A stretch of 64,000 nt of DNA from Streptomyces deccanensis (lineage in GTDB: Bacteria > Actinomycetota > Actinomycetes > Streptomycetales > Streptomycetaceae). Below the pieces are notes generated by a model. It was not told the origin of the DNA and did no database searches. It saw only the letters and a program-made list of their open reading frames with translations. Positions 17,961 to 27,558 of the stretch are shown piece by piece. The stretch's first letter is position 1. Every line of letters starts with the position of its first letter. Position numbers and translations under genes: made by a program. Where the stretch lies: positions 1,488,001-1,552,000 of the forward strand of contig NZ_CP092431.1 of NCBI RefSeq assembly GCF_022385335.1, given 5' to 3'.

Positions 17961-18845
17961 ATGCCCTCGACCGATGTCACCACCCTGATCCGCACCGAGC
18001 TGCCCCGGCTGGCCGGCTCCCTGCGGAAGGTCGGCGAGCTGATCCTGGAGGATCCGGCCGCCGTCACCCACTGCTCGGCCGCGGAGCTGGGCCGGCGCAC
18101 CGGCACCTCCCAGGCCACCGTGACCCGGTTCTGCCGGGCCATCGGCCTCGACTCCTATCAGCACCTGCTGATCGAGCTGGCCCAGGAGCGGGGCCGGGGC
18201 GAGTCCTCGGAGTGGGGCAACACCGAGATCGGGCCGGACATCTCCCCCGACGACAGCCTGGAGCGGGTCGTCCAGGTCGTCGGCACCGCCGATCTGCGGG
18301 CCATCCAGCAGACCATCGACCGGATCGACCTGGACTCCGTGGAGCGCGCGGCGCAGGCCGTGGCCCGCGCGCGGCGCACGGACGTGTACGGCGTCGGTGG
18401 CAGCGGCGCGGTCGCGCAGGAGACGGAGACCCGGCTGTTCCGCATCGGCTGCGCGGTGCGCGGCTGGACCGAGGTGCACGCGGCGACCACCTCGGCGGCC
18501 CTGCTCACCCCGGCGGACGTGGCGATCGGCATCTCCCACTCCGGCGCCACCCGGGAGGTGCTCGAGCCGTTCGAGCTGGCCAGGGAGCGGGGCGCCACCA
18601 CCGTCGCCCTGACCGCCGACCCCCGCTCGCCGCTGGCCCGCGCCGCCGACATCCGGCTGATCTCCTCCTCGTCGGAGACCAGCTTCCGCACCGGCAGCAT
18701 CGGCGCCCGCCACTCCGTGCTGATGCTCATCGACTGCCTCTACGTCCGCGTCGGCCAGCTCTCCTACCAGCGGGCGAGCGCCTCCCTGGCGCTGACGGAC
18801 CACATCGCGGGGGCGCACGCGGTGAAGTCCCGGCGCGGCCGCTGA
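17961..18845 (+). CDS. RpiR-family transcriptional regulator
   Basis: 294 residues from ATG 17961. TACCTT at 17949-17954 would be a -10 only 6 bp from the ATG, so the mRNA may be leaderless. The N-terminal HTH_6 domain (VGELILEDPAAVTHCSAAELGRRTGTSQATVTRFCRAIGLDSY) is followed by a SIS sensor domain (VYGVGGSGAVAQETETRLFRIG, ADVAIGISHSGATREVLEP, SSSSETSFRTGSIGARHSVLML). RpiR proteins sense sugar phosphates through SIS. Its position between divergently arranged sugar genes and the matching operators around it make it the likely repressor of the whole 17-34 kb locus. Confidence 0.93.
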   Translation: MPSTDVTTLIRTELPRLAGSLRKVGELILEDPAAVTHCSAAELGRRTGTSQATVTRFCRAIGLDSYQHLLIELAQERGRGESSEWGNTEIGPDISPDDSLERVVQVVGTADLRAIQQTIDRIDLDSVERAAQAVARARRTDVYGVGGSGAVAQETETRLFRIGCAVRGWTEVHAATTSAALLTPADVAIGISHSGATREVLEPFELARERGATTVALTADPRSPLARAADIRLISSSSETSFRTGSIGARHSVLMLIDCLYVRVGQLSYQRASASLALTDHIAGAHAVKSRRGR

Positions 18846-18884
18846 CCGGCCTGCGGCACAGGCGCCCCGGCGTCGGACCCTGCA

Positions 18885-18927
18885 TGGATGAATCAACCAA
18901 TATTCCGACGCATGGTTGATTGAACCA
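18885..18927. promoter_or_regulatory. Paired RpiR-regulon operators (GH38 gene)
   Basis: Two 15-bp sites, TGGATGAATCAACCA (18885-18899) and TGGTTGATTGAACCA (18913-18927), are spaced 28 bp start to start and end about 48 bp before the alpha-mannosidase ATG. The second is the best palindrome of the set. Spacing of nearly three helical turns suits cooperative binding. Confidence 0.75.
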
Positions 18928-18975
18928 TCCCTCGCTGCCAGGATGGGGCTCCCCCCGAGCACTCGTAGGAGCCCC

Positions 18976-21900
18976 ATGCGCGTCATCTCTGTCGAGTCGA
19001 CCGAGCTCTTCGTCGGGACGGAGGACCAGCCGCACCAGGTGGTCGCCGTGGACATCGAGCACGAGTCGGGCCGAACGGTCCGGCTGAGCGTGGAGGGCCC
19101 CGGCGTGCGTGCCGTCGGGCAGACCGTCGTCACCGTCGGCGAGGACGGCACCGCGCGCGCCGAGATACCCGTGGCCACGGACGGACTCGTCCCCGGCGAC
19201 CAGCGGGAGATCACCGTCACGGCCGCCGACGGGGAGCTGGTGGCCCGGCGCACCGCCGCTCTCACGGTCGCCGAGCCCGGCTGGACCATGTTCATGGTGA
19301 GCCACTTCCACTACGACCCCGTCTGGTGGAACACCCAGGCCGCGTACACCGAGACCTGGGACGTCGCCGACGACCCGGCGCTCACGGGCCTGCCCGCGCG
19401 GACCTTCGACTCGCGCGGGCAGTCCGGTATGAGTCTGGTCCGCGCCCACTGCGATCTGGCCCGGCGCGATCCGGCGTACACCTTCGTGCTCGCCGAGGTC
19501 GACTACCTCAAGCCCTACTGGGACGCCTTCCCCGAGGAGCGGGCCTTCCTGCAGCAGCTGATCCGCACCGGCCGCGTCGAGATCATGGGCGGCACCTACA
19601 ACGAGCCCAACACCAACCTCACGGGCGCCGAGGCGACCATCCGCAACGCGCTGTACGGCGACGGTTTCCAGCGCGGGATCATGGGGGCCGCGCCGGAGAC
19701 CGCCTGGCAGCTGGACGCCTTCGGGCACGACCCCCAGTTCCCGGGGCTGATGGCGGACGCGGGGGTCACGTCGAGTTCGTGGGCGCGCGGCCCCTTCCAC
19801 CAGTGGGGGCCGACCCTGTCGGTGTTCGGGGAGGAGCCGCGCGATCCGCGACGGATGCAGTTCCCGGCGGAGTTCAGCTGGATCGCCCCCTCCGGGCGCG
19901 GCCTGCTGACCGCGTACATGGTCAACCACTATGGCGCCGGCTGGGCCATCGACAACGCGCCCACGCTCCCCGAGGCGGAGGCCGCCGCGCTCAAGCTCTT
20001 CCGGGGGCTGAAGAAGGTCGCGCTCACCCGGAACGTCCTGCTCCCCGTCGGCGGCGACTACGCCCCGCCGTGCCGCTGGGTGATGGGCATCCACCGCGAC
20101 TGGAACGAGCGGTACGTCTGGCCCCGGTTCGTCAGCGGCGTCCCCCGCGACTTCTTCGCCGCCGTCCGCGCCGAACTGGAGCGGGAGGGGCGCACGGCGT
20201 CCCCGCAGACCCGGGACATGAACCCGGTCTACACCGGCAAGGACGTCTCCTACATCGACACCAAGCAGGCCCAGCGGTACGGCGAGACGCTGCTCGCCGA
20301 CGCCGAGGCCTGGGCGACCCTCGCCTCCCTCACCACCGGGCACCCCTACCCGGACGCGGCCCTCGACAAGGCCTGGCGGCAGCTGATCTACGGCGCCCAC
20401 CACGACGCCATCACCGGCTCCGAGTCGGACCAGGTGTATATCGATCTGCTCACCGGCTGGCGGGAGTTGTACGACCTGGCGGAGGAGGTGCACGCCGACG
20501 CCACCCAGGCACTCGCCGACCGGGTCACGCCACTGCCGGGCGACGGACCGGACCTGGTCGTCTTCAACTCCGCGACGTGGGAGCGCAGGGACGTGCTGAC
20601 CGTCGCCGACCCCGGCCGGATCCCGCTCGACCACACCGGGCTGCCGCTCCCCGCCGTGTCCGAGGACGGCGAACTGAGCGTCGTCGTGCCGGAGGTGCCC
20701 GGCATGGGCCTCAAGGCGCTCCCGCTGGCGGACGGTTCGGTCCCCGGCTGGACGGCCGGCGAGGGGACGACCATCCGCAACGAGTTCTACGAGGTGACCG
20801 TCGACCCCGCGCGCGGCGGCGGCGTCAGCGGTCTGCGCGCGCTCACCGGAGCCGGGGGCGGGCGGGAGCTGCTGCGGCCCGGGGACATCGGCAACGAGCT
20901 GGTGGTGCAGGAGGAGTACCCGAGGCACCCGCGCTTCGGCGAGGGCCCCTGGCACCTCACCCCGACCGGCACCACGGCCGCCCGGAGCCGGGATGTCTCG
21001 GCTGACATCGATGTCGAGCACTCGCCGGCCGGCTCCCGCATCACCGTCCGCGCCGACCTGGGCCTGTTCCGGTACACCCAGCGGCTCACCCTGTGGGCGG
21101 GGGTGGACCGGTTGGACGTGACGACGACGGTCGACGGCTACGACGGCGCCGACCGGCTGATCCGGGTGCGCTGGCCCTCGGACGTGCGCGGCGGGCTGCC
21201 GGTGCACGAGGTCGCGGACGCGGTCGTGGGACGGGGCTTCGGCTTCGTGGAGGTGGACAGCGAGCAGTTCCCCTGGACGCTCGACAACCCGGCCAACACC
21301 TGGTTCGGGCTGGGCTCCACGGCCCGCGTCGCCGTCCACGACGACACCGGCGTCCTGCTCGGCCACCGCTCGATCGGCGTCGCCGAACTGGTCTTCGACG
21401 ACTGGGACGCCGCCGGCGAACTGGGCACCCCGCTGGCCGCCGCCCTGGTCCGCACCGGCGTCACGGCCACCTCGACGATCGCGGGCGGTCCCCGCTACGG
21501 CGATCTGGAGGTCGACTCCAACCTCCCCGACATACGGATCGCCGTGGGCGGCCCCGAACGCAACGCCCTGGTCGCCGAGGTCCTCGGCTGGGACCCGGCG
21601 GCGGCCCGCGAACTGCGCCGACAGCTCACCGAGGACGGCCTGGCGGCGGTGTGGGTGGCACCCCGCGCCTCCCTGCGCGAGGAGTGGGTGCCCGGCGCCG
21701 ACCTGCGCGACCTGGAGCGGCTGCCGCTGCTCGTGGTGGCGGGCGCCCGCCCCGAGGACGACGCGAAGGCCGTCGACGCCCTGATCGCCGACCTGGACGA
21801 CGCGACCGTACGGGCCGTCGCGGCCGGGGGCGGCGAGGCGCTGCCGCCGGGCGACGCGTGGGACGGGCGGAGCTTCGCGATCCTGAACCGGGGCACCCCG

Positions 21901-23361
21901 GGCTGCGTCGTCACCTCCTCCGGCGACCTCTACATGTCGCTGATGCGCTCCTGCACCGGCTGGCCCTCCGGCATCTGGGTCGACCCGCCCCGCCGCACGG
22001 CGCCCGACGGCTCCGGCTTCCAGCTCCAACGCTGGTCGCACACCTTCGCGTACGCGGTCGTCGCGGGCCAGGGCGACTGGCGCGACCTGGGCTGGCCGCG
22101 CGCGGGGCACGCCTTCAACCATCCGCTCACCGGGCGGCTGCGGGAGCCCGAGCATCCGCTGACGGCCCGGCTGCGGGAGCCCGCCGGGACGGGAACCGGC
22201 CTGCCGAGGACCGTGACCCTGCTGGCGCTGGAGCCCGAGGGCCGGGTGGTGCTGGACGCCTTCAAGCCGGCCGGGTCGCCGCTGGCCCGGGGCGGCACCG
22301 TCCCCGTGGACCCGGCGCGCGAGGTCGTCGTACGGGCGCACGAGGTGGACGGGCGGCCGGTGCGGGCGCGGGTGACGGGGCCGTCGGCGTGGGACGGGGG
22401 CCGTCGGGCGGACGTCCTGGAGCGGGCCGGTGAGGCTCTGGCCCCCGGCGCGGACGGGGCGTTGGAGCTGGACCTCACGGGGTTCGAGGTGGCGACCGTG
22501 CTGGCCTCGCCGGTCGCCGCCGCGCCCGTACGGTCCGCCGGGCCCGCCGCCGACGCCTCGGCGGACGGGACCGCCACCGCGGAGCCCTCGCCGACGTGCG
22601 GGCTGCCCGAGGAGGGCGCCGGTGTCGCCGCGCACGAACCCGCCCAGCCGGTGCACACCCGGTACTGGCTGCACAACTCCGGTCCGGCGCCCCGGGGGAA
22701 CATGCCCGTGGCCGTCTACCTCTCGCCGCCCGCGCTGACCGCCGACGGACCGGTCACGGCGACGGTCCGGATCTCCTCCGAGCTGACCGACGCGCCGGTG
22801 TCGGGCACGGTCGCCCTGGAGGTGCCGCCCGGCTGGAGCGCCGAGCCCGCCGAACTGCCGTACGCGCTCGGCGCCGGCGGCTTCTCGCTCACCGAGGTGA
22901 CGGTGACGCCCCCGCCGGACCCGGCGCCCGGCCGCTACGCGCTCGCCGCGCGGCTGGCCCACGGCGGGCAGACGTTCGAGGACGTGGTCGCCCTGGACGT
23001 GCCCGGCGCGGCGGTGGAGGGCGAGCCGGACGGGCGGACCGGGCCGAGTCTGGTGATGGAGCTGGGCGTCGACCGGGTCGCGGTGCGCCGGGGCGAGCGG
23101 GTGCGCGTGCCGGTGCGCCTGCGGAACACCACCCGGGGGCCGGTGGGCGGAGCGCTGTGGGCCCTGTCGTCGTGGGGGACCTGGGCGGGCGTCGCACCGG
23201 GCCTCCAGGGCTTCTCCCTGGCCGCCGGGGAGAGCGCCGAGTGCCTGATCGAGGTCGACGGATCGGCGGTGCCCCCGGGCTCGTACTGGCTGATGGCGAA
23301 GGCCGGGTGGCACGGCTGCGTGGCCTACACGGAGGCGGTCGTCCTGGAGGTGGGGCCGTGA
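18976..23361 (+). CDS. GH38 alpha-mannosidase, large multidomain
   Basis: 1461 residues from ATG 18976 with GGAG 5 nt upstream. An N-terminal beta-sandwich (~1-100) precedes the GH38 catalytic domain: zinc ligands and start motif SHFHYDPVWWN (His110, His112, Asp114), nucleophile Asp247 in AWQLDAFGHDPQFP, and the HHDAITG zinc His pair. Mid-domain and C-terminal beta domains follow, ending with two immunoglobulin-like/NEW3 modules (SGTVALEVPPGWSAEPAELP, VRVPVRLRNTTRGP). No signal peptide is present, so it should act in the cytoplasm on imported oligosaccharides, removing alpha-linked mannose. The length exceeds typical bacterial GH38 enzymes (~850-1050). It is translationally coupled to the next gene. 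Confidence 0.93.
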   Translation: MRVISVESTELFVGTEDQPHQVVAVDIEHESGRTVRLSVEGPGVRAVGQTVVTVGEDGTARAEIPVATDGLVPGDQREITVTAADGELVARRTAALTVAEPGWTMFMVSHFHYDPVWWNTQAAYTETWDVADDPALTGLPARTFDSRGQSGMSLVRAHCDLARRDPAYTFVLAEVDYLKPYWDAFPEERAFLQQLIRTGRVEIMGGTYNEPNTNLTGAEATIRNALYGDGFQRGIMGAAPETAWQLDAFGHDPQFPGLMADAGVTSSSWARGPFHQWGPTLSVFGEEPRDPRRMQFPAEFSWIAPSGRGLLTAYMVNHYGAGWAIDNAPTLPEAEAAALKLFRGLKKVALTRNVLLPVGGDYAPPCRWVMGIHRDWNERYVWPRFVSGVPRDFFAAVRAELEREGRTASPQTRDMNPVYTGKDVSYIDTKQAQRYGETLLADAEAWATLASLTTGHPYPDAALDKAWRQLIYGAHHDAITGSESDQVYIDLLTGWRELYDLAEEVHADATQALADRVTPLPGDGPDLVVFNSATWERRDVLTVADPGRIPLDHTGLPLPAVSEDGELSVVVPEVPGMGLKALPLADGSVPGWTAGEGTTIRNEFYEVTVDPARGGGVSGLRALTGAGGGRELLRPGDIGNELVVQEEYPRHPRFGEGPWHLTPTGTTAARSRDVSADIDVEHSPAGSRITVRADLGLFRYTQRLTLWAGVDRLDVTTTVDGYDGADRLIRVRWPSDVRGGLPVHEVADAVVGRGFGFVEVDSEQFPWTLDNPANTWFGLGSTARVAVHDDTGVLLGHRSIGVAELVFDDWDAAGELGTPLAAALVRTGVTATSTIAGGPRYGDLEVDSNLPDIRIAVGGPERNALVAEVLGWDPAAARELRRQLTEDGLAAVWVAPRASLREEWVPGADLRDLERLPLLVVAGARPEDDAKAVDALIADLDDATVRAVAAGGGEALPPGDAWDGRSFAILNRGTPGCVVTSSGDLYMSLMRSCTGWPSGIWVDPPRRTAPDGSGFQLQRWSHTFAYAVVAGQGDWRDLGWPRAGHAFNHPLTGRLREPEHPLTARLREPAGTGTGLPRTVTLLALEPEGRVVLDAFKPAGSPLARGGTVPVDPAREVVVRAHEVDGRPVRARVTGPSAWDGGRRADVLERAGEALAPGADGALELDLTGFEVATVLASPVAAAPVRSAGPAADASADGTATAEPSPTCGLPEEGAGVAAHEPAQPVHTRYWLHNSGPAPRGNMPVAVYLSPPALTADGPVTATVRISSELTDAPVSGTVALEVPPGWSAEPAELPYALGAGGFSLTEVTVTPPPDPAPGRYALAARLAHGGQTFEDVVALDVPGAAVEGEPDGRTGPSLVMELGVDRVAVRRGERVRVPVRLRNTTRGPVGGALWALSSWGTWAGVAPGLQGFSLAAGESAECLIEVDGSAVPPGSYWLMAKAGWHGCVAYTEAVVLEVGP

Positions 23362-24062
23362 CCGGACGGACGGCACAGGGCGACCACGCGGGGGCGCACG
23401 GCCACTCGGCACACGTCCACACCGCCCATACCGCCCATACCGCGCACGCCGCGTTCGTCGGGGGTGAGCCCGTCGCGCGGGAGCGGGTGGACGTCGTGCT
23501 GGCGGTCGTGCCCGCGCGGGATCGGGAAGCTCGGCCGGAGGGGCGGGCGCGGGCGGAGCGGCAGCGGAGACGGTGGGCCACGCAGGTGGTCGTCGCCGAC
23601 GAACTCGCCCGGCGGGCGTGCGCCGCGCGCGGGCTGGCGCCGCCGCCCGACGAGGCGCCGGACCACCCGCTAGCGGTGTCCGGGACCGAGGTCGCCGACC
23701 TGGGGAGCATCATCGCGGTGGCGCTCGCCCACTCCCCCGCCGCGCGCACCCTGCTGGCGGCCCTGGAGGCCGAGCAGCGGGTGCCGGAGGAAGCCGTACG
23801 GGCCTACTACGACCGCAATCCGGACCGCTTCCTCACCCCGGAGGCACTGCGGCGCGGCGTCGACCCGTACGGCGCGGCCGTGAAGGGCGACTTCCTGCCG
23901 TACGACGAGGTCCACGCCGACGTCGCGGCGGAGTTGCGGCGGACCCTGGGCCGGCAGGCCTTCTTCGACTGGCTGGACCGGGCGCGGGCCGACGTGGAGT
24001 ACGCGCCGGGTCACGAGCACCCCGGTGACCCGTCGCACCCCGACCACGAGCACCGGCACTGA
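23358..24062 (+). CDS. His-rich protein coupled to the alpha-mannosidase gene
   Basis: 234 residues; GTG 23358 overlaps the GH38 stop by 4 bp. His residues cluster at both ends: the N-terminus has GAHGHSAHVHTAHTAHTAHA and the C-terminus GHEHPGDPSHPDHEHRH. The middle is helical with EEAVRAYYDRNPDRFLTPEALRRG, a segment like those before parvulin (PpiC/SurA) domains, but the isomerase domain itself is not evident. There is no signal peptide. Because GH38 enzymes need a divalent metal, a metal-handling or assembly role for its coupled partner is a reasonable inference; it is not established. I cannot name the family with confidence. Confidence 0.75.
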   Translation: MTGRTAQGDHAGAHGHSAHVHTAHTAHTAHAAFVGGEPVARERVDVVLAVVPARDREARPEGRARAERQRRRWATQVVVADELARRACAARGLAPPPDEAPDHPLAVSGTEVADLGSIIAVALAHSPAARTLLAALEAEQRVPEEAVRAYYDRNPDRFLTPEALRRGVDPYGAAVKGDFLPYDEVHADVAAELRRTLGRQAFFDWLDRARADVEYAPGHEHPGDPSHPDHEHRH

Positions 24063-24193
24063 CGCGCGGCCCGCGCTCGGGCGCGCGGGCCGACACCGGA
24101 CACCGGCAAAGGACTCGGAACCGAAAAGCAACACGGCCAGGCATTGACCTCCGATGAATTCTGGTCCACCTTTTCATCAATCGAAGTCCAAGT

Positions 24194-24208
24194 TGGTGAT
24201 TTGAACCA
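24194..24208. promoter_or_regulatory. RpiR-regulon operator (ABC importer)
   Basis: TGGTGATTTGAACCA, 52 bp before the binding-protein ATG. TTGACC at 24144-24149 could serve as -35 with a -10 around 24167-24180, so a bound repressor would block just downstream of the promoter. Confidence 0.7.
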
Positions 24209-24260
24209 GCTACTCGATCCAGCTGCTCGATCCGGCAGCTGAGTGATCGCAGGAGGCGAC

Positions 24261-25634
24261 ATGCGCGCGAGAAGACTGACCGGATGTGCGGTGGGGGTCA
24301 TCGCCCTCACCCTGACCGCCGCGGGCTGCGGCCTGTCGGGCGGCGGTTCCGACAGCGGGGACGCCACCGCCGGCGGCTGCAAGGTCGACAAGGGCAACGT
24401 CGGCTCCGGCAAGCTCACCGGCGACGTCAAGGGCACGATCACCTTCCAGACGACGAATCTGAAGAAAGACTTCGGCGGCTACTTCAACGGCGTCATCAAG
24501 GCCTTCGAGCAGGCCCACCCGGACACCACCGTGAAGTGGGTCGACGACCCGGGCGACGCCACGTTCACCCAACGCCTGGTCGCGGACGCGCAGGGCTGCA
24601 CGCTGCCGGACGTGGTGAACATCAACGTCAACACGGCGATCGCGCTCACCAAGAACGGCTATCTGCTCAACCTGGACAAAAAGGCCCCGGACGCCGGCGA
24701 GCCGTTCGTGCCGAACCTCTGGAAGTCGAGCAGGTACGCCGACTCCACCGGCGCCGAGGTGCACAGCGTGCTCCCCTGGTACTCCGGCGGCATCGTGCAG
24801 ACCTTCAACACCGAGCTGATGAAGGAGGCCGGCCTCGATCCGGCCAAACCTCCGACGACCGTGCTCGGTCTGTTCGAGGACGCGCAGAAGATAGCCGAGG
24901 TCTCCGACGGCAAGTACTACGCCTTCCTCGCCAACCCGCAGCTGCGCATCCCGGCCGACTGGCAGCAGATGGACATCAAGATCCTCTCGTCCGACGGCAA
25001 GAAGTTCACCTTCGCCGACGACCCGAAGACCGCGCGGTGGGTCGAGGCGATGACGAAGCTCTACAAGGCCGGCGGCATGCCGAGGGACTCGCTCTCCTCC
25101 ACCCAGGACCCGGCCAACGTCTACGGCCAGGGCAAGCTGGTCTACGGCCCGACCAACCCCAACTTCCTGCGCTTCATCCAGCAGAACAACCCCAGCGTCT
25201 ACAAGAAGACGGGTGTCGCCCGCTTCATGCTGGACGACCTCGGCCACACCGTCGGCGCCCCGCAGTACATCGGCGTCGCGTCCACCAGCAAGAACGCGGC
25301 GACCGCGCTGTCCTTCGCGCAGTTCCTGACCAACGCGAAGAACCAGTTGGAGTGGGCGAAGGACCCGAACGTCGTCATCTTCCCGTCCACCACGGCCTCC
25401 CTGGACGACCCGTTCTTCCAGTCGGTCAAGGGCGACGACCCGTTCGCCGAGGCCCGCAAGATCGTCGCGAGCGACCGCAAGACCTCCACGGCCGACGAGA
25501 TCGCCCTGACCCCCGGTGAGCTGAACGCCATCACGGCCCAGATCCAGCTGGCCATGCAGGGCAAGAAGAGCGCCCAGGCCGCCCTGGACGAGGCCCAGAA
25601 GAAGGCCAACGAGCTGATCGAGCAGGGCAGTTGA
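24261..25634 (+). CDS. Oligosaccharide ABC transporter substrate-binding lipoprotein
   Basis: 457 residues from ATG 24261 with AGGAGG 5 nt upstream. The signal peptide ends in the lipobox TAAGC. The mature protein is a type-1 extracellular solute-binding protein (GTITFQTTNLKKDFGGYFNGVIKAFEQAHPDTTVKWVDDPGD, LPDVVNINVNTAIALTKNGYLLNLD). Such proteins bind di- to oligosaccharides, and the context (alpha- and beta-mannosidases, hexosaminidase) suggests Man/GlcNAc oligosaccharides. It is the first gene of a three-gene importer operon. No ATPase gene follows, so a shared ATPase of the MsiK type encoded elsewhere is expected, as known for Streptomyces sugar importers. Confidence 0.92.
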   Translation: MRARRLTGCAVGVIALTLTAAGCGLSGGGSDSGDATAGGCKVDKGNVGSGKLTGDVKGTITFQTTNLKKDFGGYFNGVIKAFEQAHPDTTVKWVDDPGDATFTQRLVADAQGCTLPDVVNINVNTAIALTKNGYLLNLDKKAPDAGEPFVPNLWKSSRYADSTGAEVHSVLPWYSGGIVQTFNTELMKEAGLDPAKPPTTVLGLFEDAQKIAEVSDGKYYAFLANPQLRIPADWQQMDIKILSSDGKKFTFADDPKTARWVEAMTKLYKAGGMPRDSLSSTQDPANVYGQGKLVYGPTNPNFLRFIQQNNPSVYKKTGVARFMLDDLGHTVGAPQYIGVASTSKNAATALSFAQFLTNAKNQLEWAKDPNVVIFPSTTASLDDPFFQSVKGDDPFAEARKIVASDRKTSTADEIALTPGELNAITAQIQLAMQGKKSAQAALDEAQKKANELIEQGS

Positions 25635-25636
25635 GT

Positions 25637-26656
25637 ATGACCACCCTCTCTCCCCCCACCAAGGGACCGGGGGTCGCGGTCTCCTCCCGCGACCCCCGCC
25701 CCGGGGAACCGACCGGCCGGCGCCGCTGGTTGCGGGCCCTCAAGCCGGGCCCGTCCGCCGACGCCGGCGGCGCCGCGCTGTACCGCCGCTGGTGGCTGCC
25801 GTGGCTGTGGATGTCCCCGGCGATCATCGGCATCACCGTCTTCGGGCTGTACCCGTTCCTCAACACGCTTCTGCTGTCGTTCACCGACGCCAAACCGCTC
25901 GGCGGCGCCGCCTCGTTCGTGGGCCTGGACAACTACACCCGGATGCTGGGCGACTCCGACTTCTGGCTCGCCACCCGCAACAGCGTGCTGTACGCGGTGA
26001 TCGTGGTCCCGCTGATGGTGCTGCTGCCGCTGATGCTGGCCGTGCTGGTGGAGAAGAACCTGCCCGGCATCGGCTTCTTCCGCTCCGCGTTCTACACCCC
26101 GGTCCTCGCCTCCAGCGTCGTCGTGGGCCTCAGCTGGCAGTGGCTGCTCAGCGACCAGGGCCTGGTCAACACCTGGCTGCAGAAGGCCCACATCATCCGG
26201 TCGGCGATCCCGTTCCTCTCCGACTCCTGGCTGATCCTGCTGTGCGCCATGGGGCTCACCCTGTGGAAGGGCCTCGGCTGGTACATGATCTTCTACCTGG
26301 CCGCGCTGGGGAACGTGCCCAAGGAACTGCACGAGGCCGCCGCCGTGGACGGCGCGGGCGCGGTCCGCCGCTTCTGGCACGTCACCGTGCCGGGCGTGCG
26401 CACCTCGATGATGCTGGTCGGCACCCTCACCGGCATCGGCTCGCTGCGGGTCTTCACCGAGATCTACATGCTCGGCGGCGCGACCGGCGGGCCCGGCGGC
26501 GCCGACCGCACCCTCCCCTTCTACATCCGGGACGTCGCCCTCGACCCGCTCACCGGGAACGCCGGCTACGGCTCGGCGGTCAGCGTCGCCCTCTTCGTAC
26601 TCACCCTGGGCCTCACGCTGCTCGCACAGCGACTGACGAAGGAGGACGAGTCGTGA
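25637..26656 (+). CDS. Sugar ABC transporter permease, MalF type
   Basis: 339 residues from ATG 25637, 2 bp after the binding-protein stop; a TTG at 25631 is an alternative. Residues 1-50 are a basic cytoplasmic tail, followed by six membrane segments. The coupling motif is KELHEAAAVDGAGAVRRFWHVTVPGV, the EAA loop of MalF-like permeases. It pairs with the following permease to form the channel. Confidence 0.92.
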   Translation: MTTLSPPTKGPGVAVSSRDPRPGEPTGRRRWLRALKPGPSADAGGAALYRRWWLPWLWMSPAIIGITVFGLYPFLNTLLLSFTDAKPLGGAASFVGLDNYTRMLGDSDFWLATRNSVLYAVIVVPLMVLLPLMLAVLVEKNLPGIGFFRSAFYTPVLASSVVVGLSWQWLLSDQGLVNTWLQKAHIIRSAIPFLSDSWLILLCAMGLTLWKGLGWYMIFYLAALGNVPKELHEAAAVDGAGAVRRFWHVTVPGVRTSMMLVGTLTGIGSLRVFTEIYMLGGATGGPGGADRTLPFYIRDVALDPLTGNAGYGSAVSVALFVLTLGLTLLAQRLTKEDES

Positions 26657-27558
26657 CCACCGCCGTGAAGGAGACGGCCACGGGCGCGCTCCCGGTCGCC
26701 GGGCGGCGGCTGATGCCGCGCTGGCGGGACTACGGCCGCCCCCGCGAACTCGTCGTGCGCTACCTGCTGTTGCTGTTCGTGCTCGGCATCACCGTCGGTC
26801 CGCTGCTGTGGCAGTTGCTGTCGTCGCTGAAGGGCGTCGGCGAGGACGTGTTCGGCGAGAACGCCTCCCTCTTCCCCCACGACCCGACGCTGCGCGCCTA
26901 CCGCGAGGTGTTCGCGCAGGTCCCCGTCTGGACGTACATCCGCAACAGCCTCGTGGTCGTGGCGCTCTCCGTCACCAGCCAGCTGGTCTTCTCCACGCTC
27001 GCCGGCTACATGCTCTCCAAGCCGAGCTGGAAGGGCCGCAAGCTGGTCTGGGTGCTGCTGATGGCGTCCATGATGTTCCCCTTCGAGTCGATCATGGTGT
27101 CGCTGTTCCTGAGCGTCCGTGACCTCGGTCTGGTCGACAGTCTGGTGGGGGTCTGGCTGCCCGGCTTCGTCGCCGCCATCAACGTCCTGATCATGCGGGC
27201 CGCGTTCCTCGCCGTGCCGCGCGAGGTCGAGGACGCGGCGATGCTGGACGGGGCGGGCGAGTGGAAGCGGTTCCGGTACCTCTACCTGCCGTCCGCGTGG
27301 GGCGCGATCCTCGTCGTCACCATCAACACCTTCATCAGCGCCTGGGACGACTTCCTGTGGCCGCTGATCGTGCTGCGCACCGAGGACCACTTCACCCTCA
27401 CCCTCGGCCTGTCCCGTCTCACGTCGTCCTCCTTCGGCTACGACCAGCGGATGGTGATGGCGGGCTCGGTGATCTCCGTGATCCCGGTCCTGGTGCTGTT
27501 CGTGATCACCCAGCGGTGGTTCTACAAGGGCGTCTCCTCCGGGGCCGTCAAGCTCTGA
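26653..27558 (+). CDS. Sugar ABC transporter permease, MalG type
   Basis: 301 residues; GTG 26653 overlaps the previous stop by 4 bp, and GGAGG lies 7 nt upstream. Six membrane segments and the EAA loop REVEDAAMLDGAGEWKRFRYLYLP mark it as MalG-like. The ending WFYKGVSSGAVKL is typical of the family. Its 3' end overlaps the end of the convergent GH3 gene by 11 bp, leaving no room for a terminator between them. Confidence 0.92.
   Translation: MTTAVKETATGALPVAGRRLMPRWRDYGRPRELVVRYLLLLFVLGITVGPLLWQLLSSLKGVGEDVFGENASLFPHDPTLRAYREVFAQVPVWTYIRNSLVVVALSVTSQLVFSTLAGYMLSKPSWKGRKLVWVLLMASMMFPFESIMVSLFLSVRDLGLVDSLVGVWLPGFVAAINVLIMRAAFLAVPREVEDAAMLDGAGEWKRFRYLYLPSAWGAILVVTINTFISAWDDFLWPLIVLRTEDHFTLTLGLSRLTSSSFGYDQRMVMAGSVISVIPVLVLFVITQRWFYKGVSSGAVKL

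Noticed and set aside
18727..23412. Very long antisense open frame opposite the GH38 gene
   Set aside because: It is a by-product of GC-rich third positions; the Arg/Gly/Pro/His-rich translation has no domain and lies entirely against a well-supported gene.
24162..24180. Second RpiR operator upstream of the importer
   Set aside because: TGGTCCACCTTTTCATCA has matching outer bases but wrong spacing; not close enough to the motif to claim.
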